Program-made: the position numbers and the translations under genes
Notes under the pieces: generated by a model
Told to the model about the DNA's origin: nothing
What the model saw: the letters and a program-made list of their open reading frames with translations, nothing else
Database searches by the model: none
Assembly: GCA_018262975.1 (NCBI GenBank)
Contig: JADFDG010000009.1
Coordinates: forward strand, 1-64,000
Length of the DNA stretch: 64,000 bases
Reading direction: 5' to 3'
Source of the DNA: Gammaproteobacteria bacterium
GTDB taxonomy: Bacteria > Pseudomonadota > Gammaproteobacteria > Pseudomonadales > JADFDG01
Shown here: one piece after another, positions 40,802 through 52,975 of the stretch
How the letters are laid out: every line of letters starts with the position of its first letter
Numbering within the stretch: the stretch's first letter is position 1

Positions 40802-43573
40802 ATGGCCGACGGCAGCGGCACCCCCGTCCGGCACACCGCCTGCGCCTATTGCGGCGTCGGCTGCGGCGTGGTCGCGGGCGTGAAGGACCGTGACGCGCGC
40901 CTGGTCACCGTCGCCGGCGACCTCGCGCACCCGGCCAACGGTGGCCGTCTGTGCAGCAAGGGCACCGCGCTCAACGAGACCCTCGCGCCCGACGGCCGCC
41001 TGTTGCGGCCGCGCATCGCCGGCCGCGACGCCTTCTGGGGAGAAGCCCTGGATGCGGTAGCTGCGAAGATCGCGCAGGTGCGCCGCGACCACGGGCCGGA
41101 CGCCATCGCCTTCTACGTCAGCGGCCAGTTGCTCACCGAGGACTATTACGTCGCCAACAAGCTGGTGAAAGGCTTCCTTGGTACGGCGAACATCGACACC
41201 AATTCGCGCCTGTGCATGTCGTCGACGGTGGTGGCGCAACAGCGCGCCTTCGGCGAGGACGTGGTGCCCGGTTGTTACGAGGATCTCGAACTGGCCGACC
41301 TCGTGGTGCTGGTCGGCAGCAACACCGCCTGGTGCCACCCGGTGCTGTTCCAGCGCCTCAAGGCCGCGCGCGCCAGCCGCGGTACGAAGGTGGTGGTGAT
41401 CGATCCGCGCCGCACGGCGACCTGCGAGATCGCCGACATCCACCTGGCCATCCGGCCCGGTACCGATGCCGCGCTGTTCAACGGCCTGCTGGTGCATTGC
41501 GCGGAGCAGGGCGCGCTCGACGCATCATTCATCGCGCTGCACACGGCGGGCTACGGTGGTGCCTTGAATGCCGCGCGCGCGGCGGTCGGCAGCATGGCGG
41601 CGCTGGCCGGTCATTGCGGCGTGCCCGCCGAAGACCTCGCGACCTTTTTCCGCCTGTTCGCGCGTACCCCGAAGACGGTCACCTGCTGGTCACAGGGCGC
41701 CAACCAGTCCACCGGTGGCACCGACAAGGTGAACGCCATCATCAACTGCCACCTCGCCACCGGTCGCATCGGCAAGCCCGGCGCGACGCCGCTGTCGCTC
41801 ACCGGGCAGCCCAATGCCATGGGTGGGCGCGAAGTCGGCGGCCTCGCCACCCAGCTGGCCGCGCACATGGCGCTGGACGACCCCGCTTCACGGCAGCAGG
41901 TGCAGCGCTTCTGGCGCAGCCCGGCGTTGCCGGACAAGCGCGGCTACAAGGCGGTGGAGCTGTTCGACGCCGTGGCCCGCGGCGACGTGCGCTTCCTGTG
42001 GGTGATCGGCACCAACCCCGCCGCCAGCCTGCCGGATGCCGACCGCGTGAACGCGGCACTGGCCGCCTGCGAATTCCTGGTGGTGTCCGATTGCGTGGCC
42101 GACAACGACACGCTGCGCCATGCCCACGTGGCGCTGCCGGCGCAGGCCTGGGGCGAGAAGGACGGCACCGTCACCAATTCCGAGCGGCGCATTTCCCGCC
42201 AGCGCGCGCTGGTCAATGCCGTGGGTGAAGCGAAACCCGACTGGTGGGCGCTGGCACAGGTGGCACAGCGCCTGGGTTTCGCCGCGCAGTTCCGTTACCG
42301 CGCGCCGGCGGAGATCTTCCGCGAGCATGCCGCGCTGACGACGCAGGGCAATGACCGGGGCAGGCCGCATCGCCTGTTCGACCTGTCCGGGCTCGCCGCG
42401 GTCAGTGACGAGGACTACGAGGCCCTGCAGCCGGTGCAATGGCCGGTACGCGCAGCGCCGCACAAGCGGCAGGGCAGTGCGCGGCTGTTCGCCGACGGCC
42501 GCTTCATGCACACCGACGGCCGCGCGCGTTTCATCGCCATCCCGCCCCACCGGCCAGCCAACGCCCTGCGTGACGAGTTCCCGCTGGTGCTCAACACCAA
42601 CCGCCTGCGCGACCAGTGGCACACCATGACGCGTACCGGCCTGGTTCCGCGGCTGGTGCGCCATCGCGACGAGCCCTGCCTGGACCTGCATCCGCGCGAT
42701 GCCGAGGCGTTGGGCATCGTCGATGGCGGCATCGTGCGGGTCAGCACCGCGCAGGGCAGTGCACTGCTGCGCGCGGTGGTCACCGCCGCGCAACGCCCGG
42801 GCGAGACCAGCGCCGTCATGCACTGGACGCGCACCTTGGCGCCGGCCTCCTGCATCAACGCGCTGGTGAATGCCGCGGTGGACCCGCAGTCAGGCCAGCC
42901 GGAGTTCAAGCACACGCCGGCACGTGTCGAACCGGTGGCCATGGCACTGGAGGCGGTCTTCCTGGTGCGTGCAGCGCAAGGCACGGTGGACGGTGATTAC
43001 CGCGTGCGCGTGCAGGAAGACGGTTGCGTGCGCTTTCGCGTGGCCCTCGCCGAACGCCCGGCATCGGTGGCCGGCTGGTTGCATCGCCAGTTGGCGCAGG
43101 CCATTGGCCATGCCAGCGGCGTGACCTGGCTGGCGCGCGAGGATCTCGCCAACGGCCGCGTCGCGCTGGCCTGCTTTGCCGATGGCCAGCTGGTGGGCTT
43201 CGCCGCGCTGCAGATCGATGGCGTGCCGGAGCGCATCGACTGGTTGCGCCGGCTGGTCGCACAGGGCGCGCTCGGCGACGATCAACGCCTGTGGCTGCTG
43301 GCCGACCTGTTGCCGCCCGGCGAGCGCGAATGCGGACGCCAGTTGTGCGCTTGCCTGCAGGTGCGTGAACTGGCATTGCGCGATGCGCTGCAGGCTGGCT
43401 GCCACACCGTGGATGCACTGGTGGCGAAGACCGGCGCCGGTGGCAAGTGCGGCACCTGCCTGCCGGAACTGGGCGCGTGGCTGGAGGCGGCGACTCAGGC
43501 GCCGGCGCGCCAGGTGAGCGGTGCCACCTCGACGTTGTGCTCGCCGCTGGACACGAACGCCACGCCGTCCTGA
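40802..43573 (+). CDS. nasA: Assimilatory nitrate reductase catalytic subunit with C-terminal BFD-like [2Fe-2S] domain
   Basis: CAYCGVGCGVVAGV 4Fe-4S, NTNRLRDQWHTMTRTG molybdopterin motif, C-terminal CACLQV...CGTC. Confidence 0.95.
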   Translation: MADGSGTPVRHTACAYCGVGCGVVAGVKDRDARLVTVAGDLAHPANGGRLCSKGTALNETLAPDGRLLRPRIAGRDAFWGEALDAVAAKIAQVRRDHGPDAIAFYVSGQLLTEDYYVANKLVKGFLGTANIDTNSRLCMSSTVVAQQRAFGEDVVPGCYEDLELADLVVLVGSNTAWCHPVLFQRLKAARASRGTKVVVIDPRRTATCEIADIHLAIRPGTDAALFNGLLVHCAEQGALDASFIALHTAGYGGALNAARAAVGSMAALAGHCGVPAEDLATFFRLFARTPKTVTCWSQGANQSTGGTDKVNAIINCHLATGRIGKPGATPLSLTGQPNAMGGREVGGLATQLAAHMALDDPASRQQVQRFWRSPALPDKRGYKAVELFDAVARGDVRFLWVIGTNPAASLPDADRVNAALAACEFLVVSDCVADNDTLRHAHVALPAQAWGEKDGTVTNSERRISRQRALVNAVGEAKPDWWALAQVAQRLGFAAQFRYRAPAEIFREHAALTTQGNDRGRPHRLFDLSGLAAVSDEDYEALQPVQWPVRAAPHKRQGSARLFADGRFMHTDGRARFIAIPPHRPANALRDEFPLVLNTNRLRDQWHTMTRTGLVPRLVRHRDEPCLDLHPRDAEALGIVDGGIVRVSTAQGSALLRAVVTAAQRPGETSAVMHWTRTLAPASCINALVNAAVDPQSGQPEFKHTPARVEPVAMALEAVFLVRAAQGTVDGDYRVRVQEDGCVRFRVALAERPASVAGWLHRQLAQAIGHASGVTWLAREDLANGRVALACFADGQLVGFAALQIDGVPERIDWLRRLVAQGALGDDQRLWLLADLLPPGERECGRQLCACLQVRELALRDALQAGCHTVDALVAKTGAGGKCGTCLPELGAWLEAATQAPARQVSGATSTLCSPLDTNATPS

Positions 43574-44040
43574 ATCGTCACCTGCCACTGCATGGCGCGC
43601 GTCACCATGGCGGTGAGCGCGACGCAGGCGTCGGCGGGGATGCGCAGCACGGTGAGGTTGTCGAAGCGTTGCAGCGACGGGGCGATCTTGTCCCACCAGG
43701 GTTCGGGCGCACGCGCGCCGTAGGTGATCACCACCACCTCGCGGGAACGGTTGCAGGCCTTGCGGATGCGCGAGTCGTCCGGCTGGCCGAGCTCGATCCA
43801 GCGCTCGATGTCGCCGGTGAGGTCCTTCTGCCACAGGTCGGGCTCGTCGTCGGTGGACAGGCCACGGGTGAATTCCAGGCGCTCGCCGGCGTACAGCGCG
43901 AAGGCCAGCAGGCGGATCGCCAGGCGCTCCTCGGTTTCCGAGGGGTGCAGCGCCAGCGTCAGCGCGTGGTCGGCGTAGTAGCCGCGATCGGTGTCGGCGA
44001 CGTTGAGTTGTGCCTTGTAGACGACGGCCTTGGCTGCCAC
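43495..44040 (-). CDS. yaeQ: YaeQ family protein
   Basis: YKAQLNVADTDRGYYADHALTLALHPSETEERLAIRLLAFAL. Confidence 0.92.
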   Translation of the reverse strand: MAAKAVVYKAQLNVADTDRGYYADHALTLALHPSETEERLAIRLLAFALYAGERLEFTRGLSTDDEPDLWQKDLTGDIERWIELGQPDDSRIRKACNRSREVVVITYGARAPEPWWDKIAPSLQRFDNLTVLRIPADACVALTAMVTRAMQWQVTIQDGVAFVSSGEHNVEVAPLTWRAGA

Positions 44041-44092
44041 GGGCGTTCCATCCGCAAACGGGTGGCGCCCATCATAGGGCAGCGCGGGGCAG

Positions 44093-44449
44093 TCAGTCCT
44101 CGTCCTCGAACAACTCGCCCTGCATGTCCTCGTCCCCCAGCAGTTCGGTGGCGATCTCGGCCACGCTGTCGATGAAGTCCACCTGCTCTTCCACGTCGTC
44201 GTAGTACTCCTCGGCGGCCAGGGCCAGCACGGTGGAGCAGGCGGCCATCAGTTCTTCCACGGCCTTGTCCGGGTCGTTGTCGGTGGCGGCGCGTACTTCC
44301 TCGAGGTAGTCCTCGAACAACTCGCCAAGCTCCTCCATGAATGCCGCGCGGATGGGCGCCACGGCGTCTTCCTTCTCGGCTTCCAGGCGGCGACGGACGT
44401 CGAGCAGCGAGATCACCTCGCTCGACTTGCGGGGACGGTCCTGGCTCAT
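44093..44449 (-). CDS. Hypothetical acidic protein
   Basis: MSQDRPRKSSEVISLLDVRRRLEAEKEDAVAPIRAAFMEELGELFEDYLEEV. Confidence 0.65.
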   Translation of the reverse strand: MSQDRPRKSSEVISLLDVRRRLEAEKEDAVAPIRAAFMEELGELFEDYLEEVRAATDNDPDKAVEELMAACSTVLALAAEEYYDDVEEQVDFIDSVAEIATELLGDEDMQGELFEDED

Positions 44450-44681
44450 GGGTTGCTCCTGCCGGGTGACGGGCCGGCGCCCGGGGGACAGCGGCTCGCC
44501 CGGGCGGGGGCCGGGGCGGGCGGTTGATCGGGATGCGGCCACTATGGGTCCGCCTGATCACAGGGACAAGGCGGGAATACCGCGGGTTCCGGCGGAAATC
44601 CGCCCGCCGGTCGGGCCGACCGGTGCCGGTGCGCCTGTCAGCCAGGGCCACCATTGGCAAATCAATGGGTTATAATCAGGA

Positions 44682-45392
44682 ATGACCTCATCGCACCACC
44701 CGGCCACGCAGGCCTGCCCGCTCTGTGGCGCCCCCGACGCCCCCCTGTTCCACCGCGACCCGCGCCGCCCCTACCACCGCTGCCCGGCCTGTGCGCTGGT
44801 GTTCGTGCCGGCCGCCTGGCACCTGGACGCGGCGGCGGAGAAGGCCCAGTACGACCTGCACGAGAACGCCCTCGACGACCCCGGCTACCGGCGCTTCCTG
44901 TCGCGTATCGCCGCCCCCGTGCTGGCGCGCGCGCGACCGGGCAGCCGCGGCATCGACGTGGGCTGCGGCCCGGCACCGCTGCTGGCACGCATGCTGGAGG
45001 AGGGGGGGCTCGCGATGCGGGTGTACGACCCGTACTTCGCACCCGATGCGGCGGTGCTGGAGGCGCGCTACGCGGTGGTCACCGCCAGCGAGGTGGTCGA
45101 GCACTTCCGCCGTCCGGCGGAGGACTTCGCGCGGCTGGTCGCGCTCGTGCAACCGGGCGGCTTGCTGGCGGTGATGACCAAGCGGGTGCGCGACCCGGCG
45201 GCGTTCGCGCGCTGGCACTACATCCTCGATCCCACCCACGTGGCCTTCTACGACGAGCACACCTTCCGCTGGCTGGCCGCACACCATGGCCTCACGCTGG
45301 ACATCGCCGGTGACGACGTGGTGGTTTTCACGCGCCCGGCAGACGACAATGCGCCCATGATTCCCGACGCCCGCGAGCGCCCCCTGTCTTGA
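44682..45392 (+). CDS. SAM-dependent methyltransferase with N-terminal zinc ribbon
   Basis: CPLCG...CPAC pairs; IDVGCGPAPLLARMLEEGG; TASEVVEHF. Confidence 0.88.
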   Translation: MTSSHHPATQACPLCGAPDAPLFHRDPRRPYHRCPACALVFVPAAWHLDAAAEKAQYDLHENALDDPGYRRFLSRIAAPVLARARPGSRGIDVGCGPAPLLARMLEEGGLAMRVYDPYFAPDAAVLEARYAVVTASEVVEHFRRPAEDFARLVALVQPGGLLAVMTKRVRDPAAFARWHYILDPTHVAFYDEHTFRWLAAHHGLTLDIAGDDVVVFTRPADDNAPMIPDARERPLS

Positions 45393-46243
45393 AAACACCG
45401 CCACGCCTGGAACCCCTGGTCGAGGACGGCCTCATCGACGGCGTCCTGCGCCAGCTGAAAAGCGGCAAGGAAGCCACCGTCTACCTCGTCACCCGCGGCG
45501 GCGCCACGCTGTGCGCCAAGGTGTACAAGGACGTGCAGCAGCGCAGCTTCCGCCAGGCGGTGCAGTACCGTGAGGGCCGCAAGGTGCGCAACTCGCGGCT
45601 GGCGCGCGCCATGGAGAAAGGCTCGAAGTTCGGTCGCGAGGAACAGCAGGAACACTGGCAGAACCACGAGGTGAACGCCCTGTACCGGCTGGCCGCGGCC
45701 GGCGTGCGGGTGCCGAAGCCCTACGGCTGCTTCGACGGCGTGCTGTTGATGGAAATGGTGGAGGACGGCGAGGGCAACGTCGCCGACCGCCTCGCCGATT
45801 TCGATTTCGAACCCGACCAGGCCCGCGATTTCCACGCCCGCCTGATCCGTGAGGTGGTGCGCATGCTGTGCGCCGGCCTCATCCACGGCGACCTGTCGGA
45901 GTTCAACATCCTGGTCGACCCGGATGGCCCGGTGATCATCGACCTGCCGCAGGCGGTGGATGCCGCCGCCAACAACCATGCCCGTGCCATGCTGGCGCGG
46001 GACGTACAGAACCTCGCCAACTTCTTCGGCCAGTACGCGCCGGACCTGTTGCAGACGAACTTCGCCGACGAGATCTGGGATCTCTACGAGCGCGGCGAAC
46101 TCACCCCGGAGACGAAACTCACCGGCGAATTCGTGCGCGAGGAGGCCCCGGCCGACGTCGACGACCTGCTGCGCCAGATCCAGGACGTGATTGCCGAGGA
46201 AGAGGCGCGCAAGGCGCGCGAAGCCGCCGGGGACGAACCGTGA
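45389..46243 (+). CDS. RIO1-like serine protein kinase
   Basis: LKSGKEATVYLV, AKVYKDVQQRSF, GLIHGDLSEFNILV, VIIDLPQAVD. Confidence 0.92.
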   Translation: MKTPPRLEPLVEDGLIDGVLRQLKSGKEATVYLVTRGGATLCAKVYKDVQQRSFRQAVQYREGRKVRNSRLARAMEKGSKFGREEQQEHWQNHEVNALYRLAAAGVRVPKPYGCFDGVLLMEMVEDGEGNVADRLADFDFEPDQARDFHARLIREVVRMLCAGLIHGDLSEFNILVDPDGPVIIDLPQAVDAAANNHARAMLARDVQNLANFFGQYAPDLLQTNFADEIWDLYERGELTPETKLTGEFVREEAPADVDDLLRQIQDVIAEEEARKAREAAGDEP

Positions 46244-47613
46244 CCGACTTTTCCACGCTGGGCCTCGAGCCGGCGATCCTCGCCAACCTCGGCGAGCTGG
46301 GCTACCGCGAGATGACGCCGGTGCAGGCGGCGGCGCTGCCGCACGTGCTGGCCGGCCGCGACGTGATCGCCCAGGCCAAGACCGGCAGCGGCAAGACCGC
46401 CGCCTTCGGCATCGGCCTGCTGCGCACGCTCAACCCGCGCTTCTTCGGCGTGCAGGCGCTGGTGCTGTGCCCCACGCGCGAACTCGCCGACCAGGTGGCC
46501 AAGGAACTGCGCCGCCTGGCGCGCTACCAGGACAACATCAAGATCCTCACCCTGTGCGGCGGCATGCCGATGGGTCCGCAACTCGGCTCGCTGGAACACG
46601 GCGCGCACGTGGTGGTGGGCACGCCGGGGCGCGTGCTCAAGCACCTGGAGAAGGGCTCGCTGGTGCTCGACGGCACGCAGGTGCTGGTGCTGGACGAAGC
46701 CGACCGCATGCTCGACATGGGTTTCCATGACGACATCGTGTCCGTGGTGGACAGGATGCCGCGCCAGCGGCAGACGCTGCTGTTCTCCGCCACCTGGGCG
46801 CCGGAAATCCGTGCCATCAGCCGCAACTTCCAGCGCGAGCCGGCGGAAGTCACCGTGGAGTCGGTGCACACGGACAGCAGCATCGAGCAGGTCTTTTTCG
46901 AGGTGGAACGCAGCAACAAGCCGGCGGCGCTGAAGGCGCTGCTGCGCCACTACCAGCCGGCCTCCGCGCTGCTGTTCTGCAACACGAAGCAGATGTGCGA
47001 CGACATCGAGGCCTCGCTGTGCGCCGACGGCTTCCACGCGCGCGCCCTGCACGGCGACCTCGAGCAGCGCGACCGCGACCTGACGCTGGTGCAGTTTGCC
47101 AACGGCAGTTGCCCGGTGCTGGTGGCCACCGACGTGGCCGCGCGCGGCCTCGACATCAAGGGCGTGGCGGCGGTGATCAACGTGGAAATCGCCTTCGAGC
47201 CCGAGGTGCACATCCACCGCGTGGGCCGCACCGGCCGCGCCGGCGAAGCGGGGCTGGCACTGAGCCTGTGCGCGCCGTCGGAATCACCGCGCGCGCTGGC
47301 CATCGAGCAGGCGCTGGGGCGCCGGCTGGCGTGGCGCGACGTGCCGGTGGCCGGCGGCGGTGCGCCGTCGGCGTTGCCGGCCATGGTCACGCTCAATATC
47401 GGTGGCGGCCGCAAGGACAAGTTGCGGCCCGGCGACATCCTCGGTGCGCTGACCGGTGAAGGCGGCATTGCCGGCAACATGATCGGCAAGATCGACATCT
47501 TCGACATGCAGGCCTACGTGGCGGTGGATCGCCGCGTTGCGGACCAGGCGCTGCGCGCACTGGTCAACGGCCGCATCAAGGGGCGCAGCTTCAAGGCCCG
47601 CAAGCTTTCCTGA
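46240..47613 (+). CDS. dbpA: ATP-dependent RNA helicase DbpA
   Basis: AKTGSGKTAAFGIGLL, VLDEADRMLDMGF, SATW, HRVGRTGRAG, C-terminal DbpA-type RNA-binding domain GDILGALTGEGGIAGNMIGKIDIFD. Confidence 0.94.
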   Translation: MTDFSTLGLEPAILANLGELGYREMTPVQAAALPHVLAGRDVIAQAKTGSGKTAAFGIGLLRTLNPRFFGVQALVLCPTRELADQVAKELRRLARYQDNIKILTLCGGMPMGPQLGSLEHGAHVVVGTPGRVLKHLEKGSLVLDGTQVLVLDEADRMLDMGFHDDIVSVVDRMPRQRQTLLFSATWAPEIRAISRNFQREPAEVTVESVHTDSSIEQVFFEVERSNKPAALKALLRHYQPASALLFCNTKQMCDDIEASLCADGFHARALHGDLEQRDRDLTLVQFANGSCPVLVATDVAARGLDIKGVAAVINVEIAFEPEVHIHRVGRTGRAGEAGLALSLCAPSESPRALAIEQALGRRLAWRDVPVAGGGAPSALPAMVTLNIGGGRKDKLRPGDILGALTGEGGIAGNMIGKIDIFDMQAYVAVDRRVADQALRALVNGRIKGRSFKARKLS

Positions 47614-47626
47614 CCCTGCTTTTCAT

Positions 47627-47693
47627 GTAGAGAGGGGGCCATGCCCCCGACGCTCTTGCTACAGAGCAATCGGGGGCATGGCCCCCTCGCTAC
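47627..47693. repeat. Paired inverted REP-like palindromes, copy B
   Basis: GTAGAGAGGGGGCCATGCCCCCGACGC...ATCGGGGGCATGGCCCCCTCGCTAC; matches copy A at 27122. Confidence 0.85.
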
Positions 47694-47700
47694 AGGCCCC

Positions 47701-50940
<3,240 letters not shown>

Positions 50941-50944
50941 GGCT

Positions 50945-52021
50945 TCAGCCCTGCGCCGCCGGCTTCACCTGGGCAACGGCAGTGCCCGCGTCGAGCCAGA
51001 CATGCTCGCCGGCAGCCAGCCCCGCGATGATTTCCACGCTGCCGTTCTCGCGTCGCCCGGTGCGTACCTGGCGCAGTTCAGGGGTACCGTCGGCGCGGCG
51101 CACGTACACGGCGGTGAGTTCGTTGCGTTCCACTAGCGCCGCTTGCGGCACGCGGATGGCCGGCTTCTCGCCGACTGCCAGACGCACTTTCACGAACATG
51201 CCGGGATAGATTTCGCCGGACACGTTGGGTGCGAGGTCGGCGCGCACCTTGAAGCTGTGGCTGTCCTCGTCGGCGTAGGGGAACACCACCACGTTGGTGG
51301 CCTCGATGGTGTTGCCGTTCTGCAGCACCAACTGCAGTTTCTTCTGCTCGCGCACCTGGTCGATGAATTTCTGCGGCACGTGGGTGGTCACGCGCACCTT
51401 GTCCAGCGACAGGCCCGATACCAGCGCGCGGCCGGGCGTCGCCAGCTCACCCACTTCGATGTGGCGGGCGGTAACGATGCCGTTGTACGGCGCGCGCACT
51501 TTCGTGTAGCCGTACTGCGTCTGCGCTTCGGCCTGCGCCGCCTGTGCCGACGCCACCCGCGCCTTCGCGGCCTCGAAGTTCGCCTTCACGCGGTCGTAGT
51601 CGGCCTGCGAGATCAGTTGCTGCTTCACCAGCTGGCCGGCACGCGCGTAGTTGGTTTCCGCTTCGCGCAGGGCGGCTTCCGCCTCGGCCAGGCCCGCGCC
51701 GGCCCGGGCGGCACGCGCGCCCTGTTCGGTGGCGGCGATCTCCATCACCACCGCGCCGGCCGGCACGTAATCGTCCACGTCGTAGTTGATCTTCGTCACG
51801 CGCCCGGTGGTCTGCGCGGTCAGCGTGGCCTTGTTGGTGGCCTCGAGGGTGCCGTCCAGGGTGATGCTGTCACGCACGCTTTCCGGCGTCACCGTGAGGA
51901 AGACCTTGGCGTCCGGCGTGAAGGCGGCGGGCGTGGCCGGTGGCGGGGCATCGTTGCCGCAGGCGGCCAGCAGGCCGAGCAGCGCGGCGAGGGGCAGGAG
52001 GCGGGCGTTTGCAGTGCGCAT
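50945..52021 (-). CDS. RND efflux periplasmic adaptor (MFP) lipoprotein
   Basis: Lipobox LLAAC; LDGTLEATNKATLTAQTTGRVTKINYDVDDYV, YTKVRAPYNGIV. Confidence 0.93.
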   Translation of the reverse strand: MRTANARLLPLAALLGLLAACGNDAPPPATPAAFTPDAKVFLTVTPESVRDSITLDGTLEATNKATLTAQTTGRVTKINYDVDDYVPAGAVVMEIAATEQGARAARAGAGLAEAEAALREAETNYARAGQLVKQQLISQADYDRVKANFEAAKARVASAQAAQAEAQTQYGYTKVRAPYNGIVTARHIEVGELATPGRALVSGLSLDKVRVTTHVPQKFIDQVREQKKLQLVLQNGNTIEATNVVVFPYADEDSHSFKVRADLAPNVSGEIYPGMFVKVRLAVGEKPAIRVPQAALVERNELTAVYVRRADGTPELRQVRTGRRENGSVEIIAGLAAGEHVWLDAGTAVAQVKPAAQG

Positions 52022-52072
52022 GGTGGTCTCCAGGGGTATCCGGACCCGGGCTGTGTCCTGCGTGCAGGCTAC

Positions 52073-52111
52073 ATACCCTAGGGGGTATAAGATATACGGA
52101 GGGGAGTATAT
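52073..52111. promoter_or_regulatory. CsoR/DUF156-like operator(s) upstream of RND operon
   Basis: ATACCCTAGGGGGTAT (52073-52088) and ATATACggaggggaGTATAT (52092-52111). Confidence 0.55.
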
Positions 52112-52247
52112 GTGGGCGGTAGCAGCCAGGCAAGCCATCACCCCTGTCCGGGGGGTATCTGCAAGGCGGGTGCGGGAGTTACCTTGGGGGTTCCGCTCCG
52201 TCGAGCGGTTACCCCCAACGGATTCCAGAAGAAGCAGGAGCAGTCGC

Positions 52248-52583
52248 ATGAACAAGGTATGGAAGGCCGGCGCCGTCATCGTGGCCCTGGCGTTTGCCCA
52301 CCCGGTGCTGGCCGAGGAAGCAGCGGTGGAAGCCGCCCCGGCCGTAGAGGCCGTCGAGGGCACCGAGGCAGAAGCCCCGGTGGTCGCCGTCACCCCGACC
52401 GGCGACCAGGTGGTGACCGTGACCACCGGCAACGAGACCGTCGATGCCGCTGCCAACTATGCGGTGAAGTGCACCGAGAGGGCGGCCGCCATGAAGACCT
52501 GCGACAGCATGGGCGCCTTCAAGGCCATCGCCTGCCGCAAGGTCGCCGAGATGCGTTACAAGGGCATCGAGTGCCCGCTGTAA
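52248..52583 (+). CDS. Hypothetical secreted protein
   Basis: Signal peptide MNKVWKAGAVIVALAFAHPVLA; Ala/Val/Glu-rich then Cys-containing C-terminus. Confidence 0.6.
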   Translation: MNKVWKAGAVIVALAFAHPVLAEEAAVEAAPAVEAVEGTEAEAPVVAVTPTGDQVVTVTTGNETVDAAANYAVKCTERAAAMKTCDSMGAFKAIACRKVAEMRYKGIECPL

Positions 52584-52682
52584 GCCCGCCTCGCGGTTGA
52601 TTGCGGCAATCCGGCATCGTGGCCGGCGGAACGGCGCGCTATATTGCGCGCCGTTCCTGTTTCAGCATGAGGCATTTGCGCG

Positions 52683-52910
52683 ATGAAGAAGATCCCGCGC
52701 CGTCACTTCCCGATCGTGTTCCCCTTCTTCATGGCGCTGATCATGGCGTTCATCATGTCGGCGGTGATCACGGCGTTCAACACCGGCATCGATGCCGGCT
52801 TCGTGGCGCGCTGGCTGAAGGCGTTCGTGTTCGCGTTCGTCATCGCCTGGCCGGTGGCCTGGTTCGCCGCGCCGCGGGCCCGTGCCCTCGCCGAGAAGGT
52901 CTGCGACTGA
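52683..52910 (+). CDS. DUF2798 small membrane protein
   Basis: IVFPFFMALIMAFIMSAVITAFNTGIDAGFVARWLKAFVFAFVIAWPVAW. Confidence 0.85.
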   Translation: MKKIPRRHFPIVFPFFMALIMAFIMSAVITAFNTGIDAGFVARWLKAFVFAFVIAWPVAWFAAPRARALAEKVCD

Positions 52911-52929
52911 GCACCGCGCGCCAGCCATG

Positions 52930-52956
52930 AAAAAGCCGGGCAATGCCCGGCTTTTT
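52930..52956. terminator. Bidirectional intrinsic terminator
   Basis: AAAAAGCCGGGCAATGCCCGGCTTTTT between convergent genes. Confidence 0.9.
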
Positions 52957-52975
52957 CGTTGGCACCCGGGCAACG

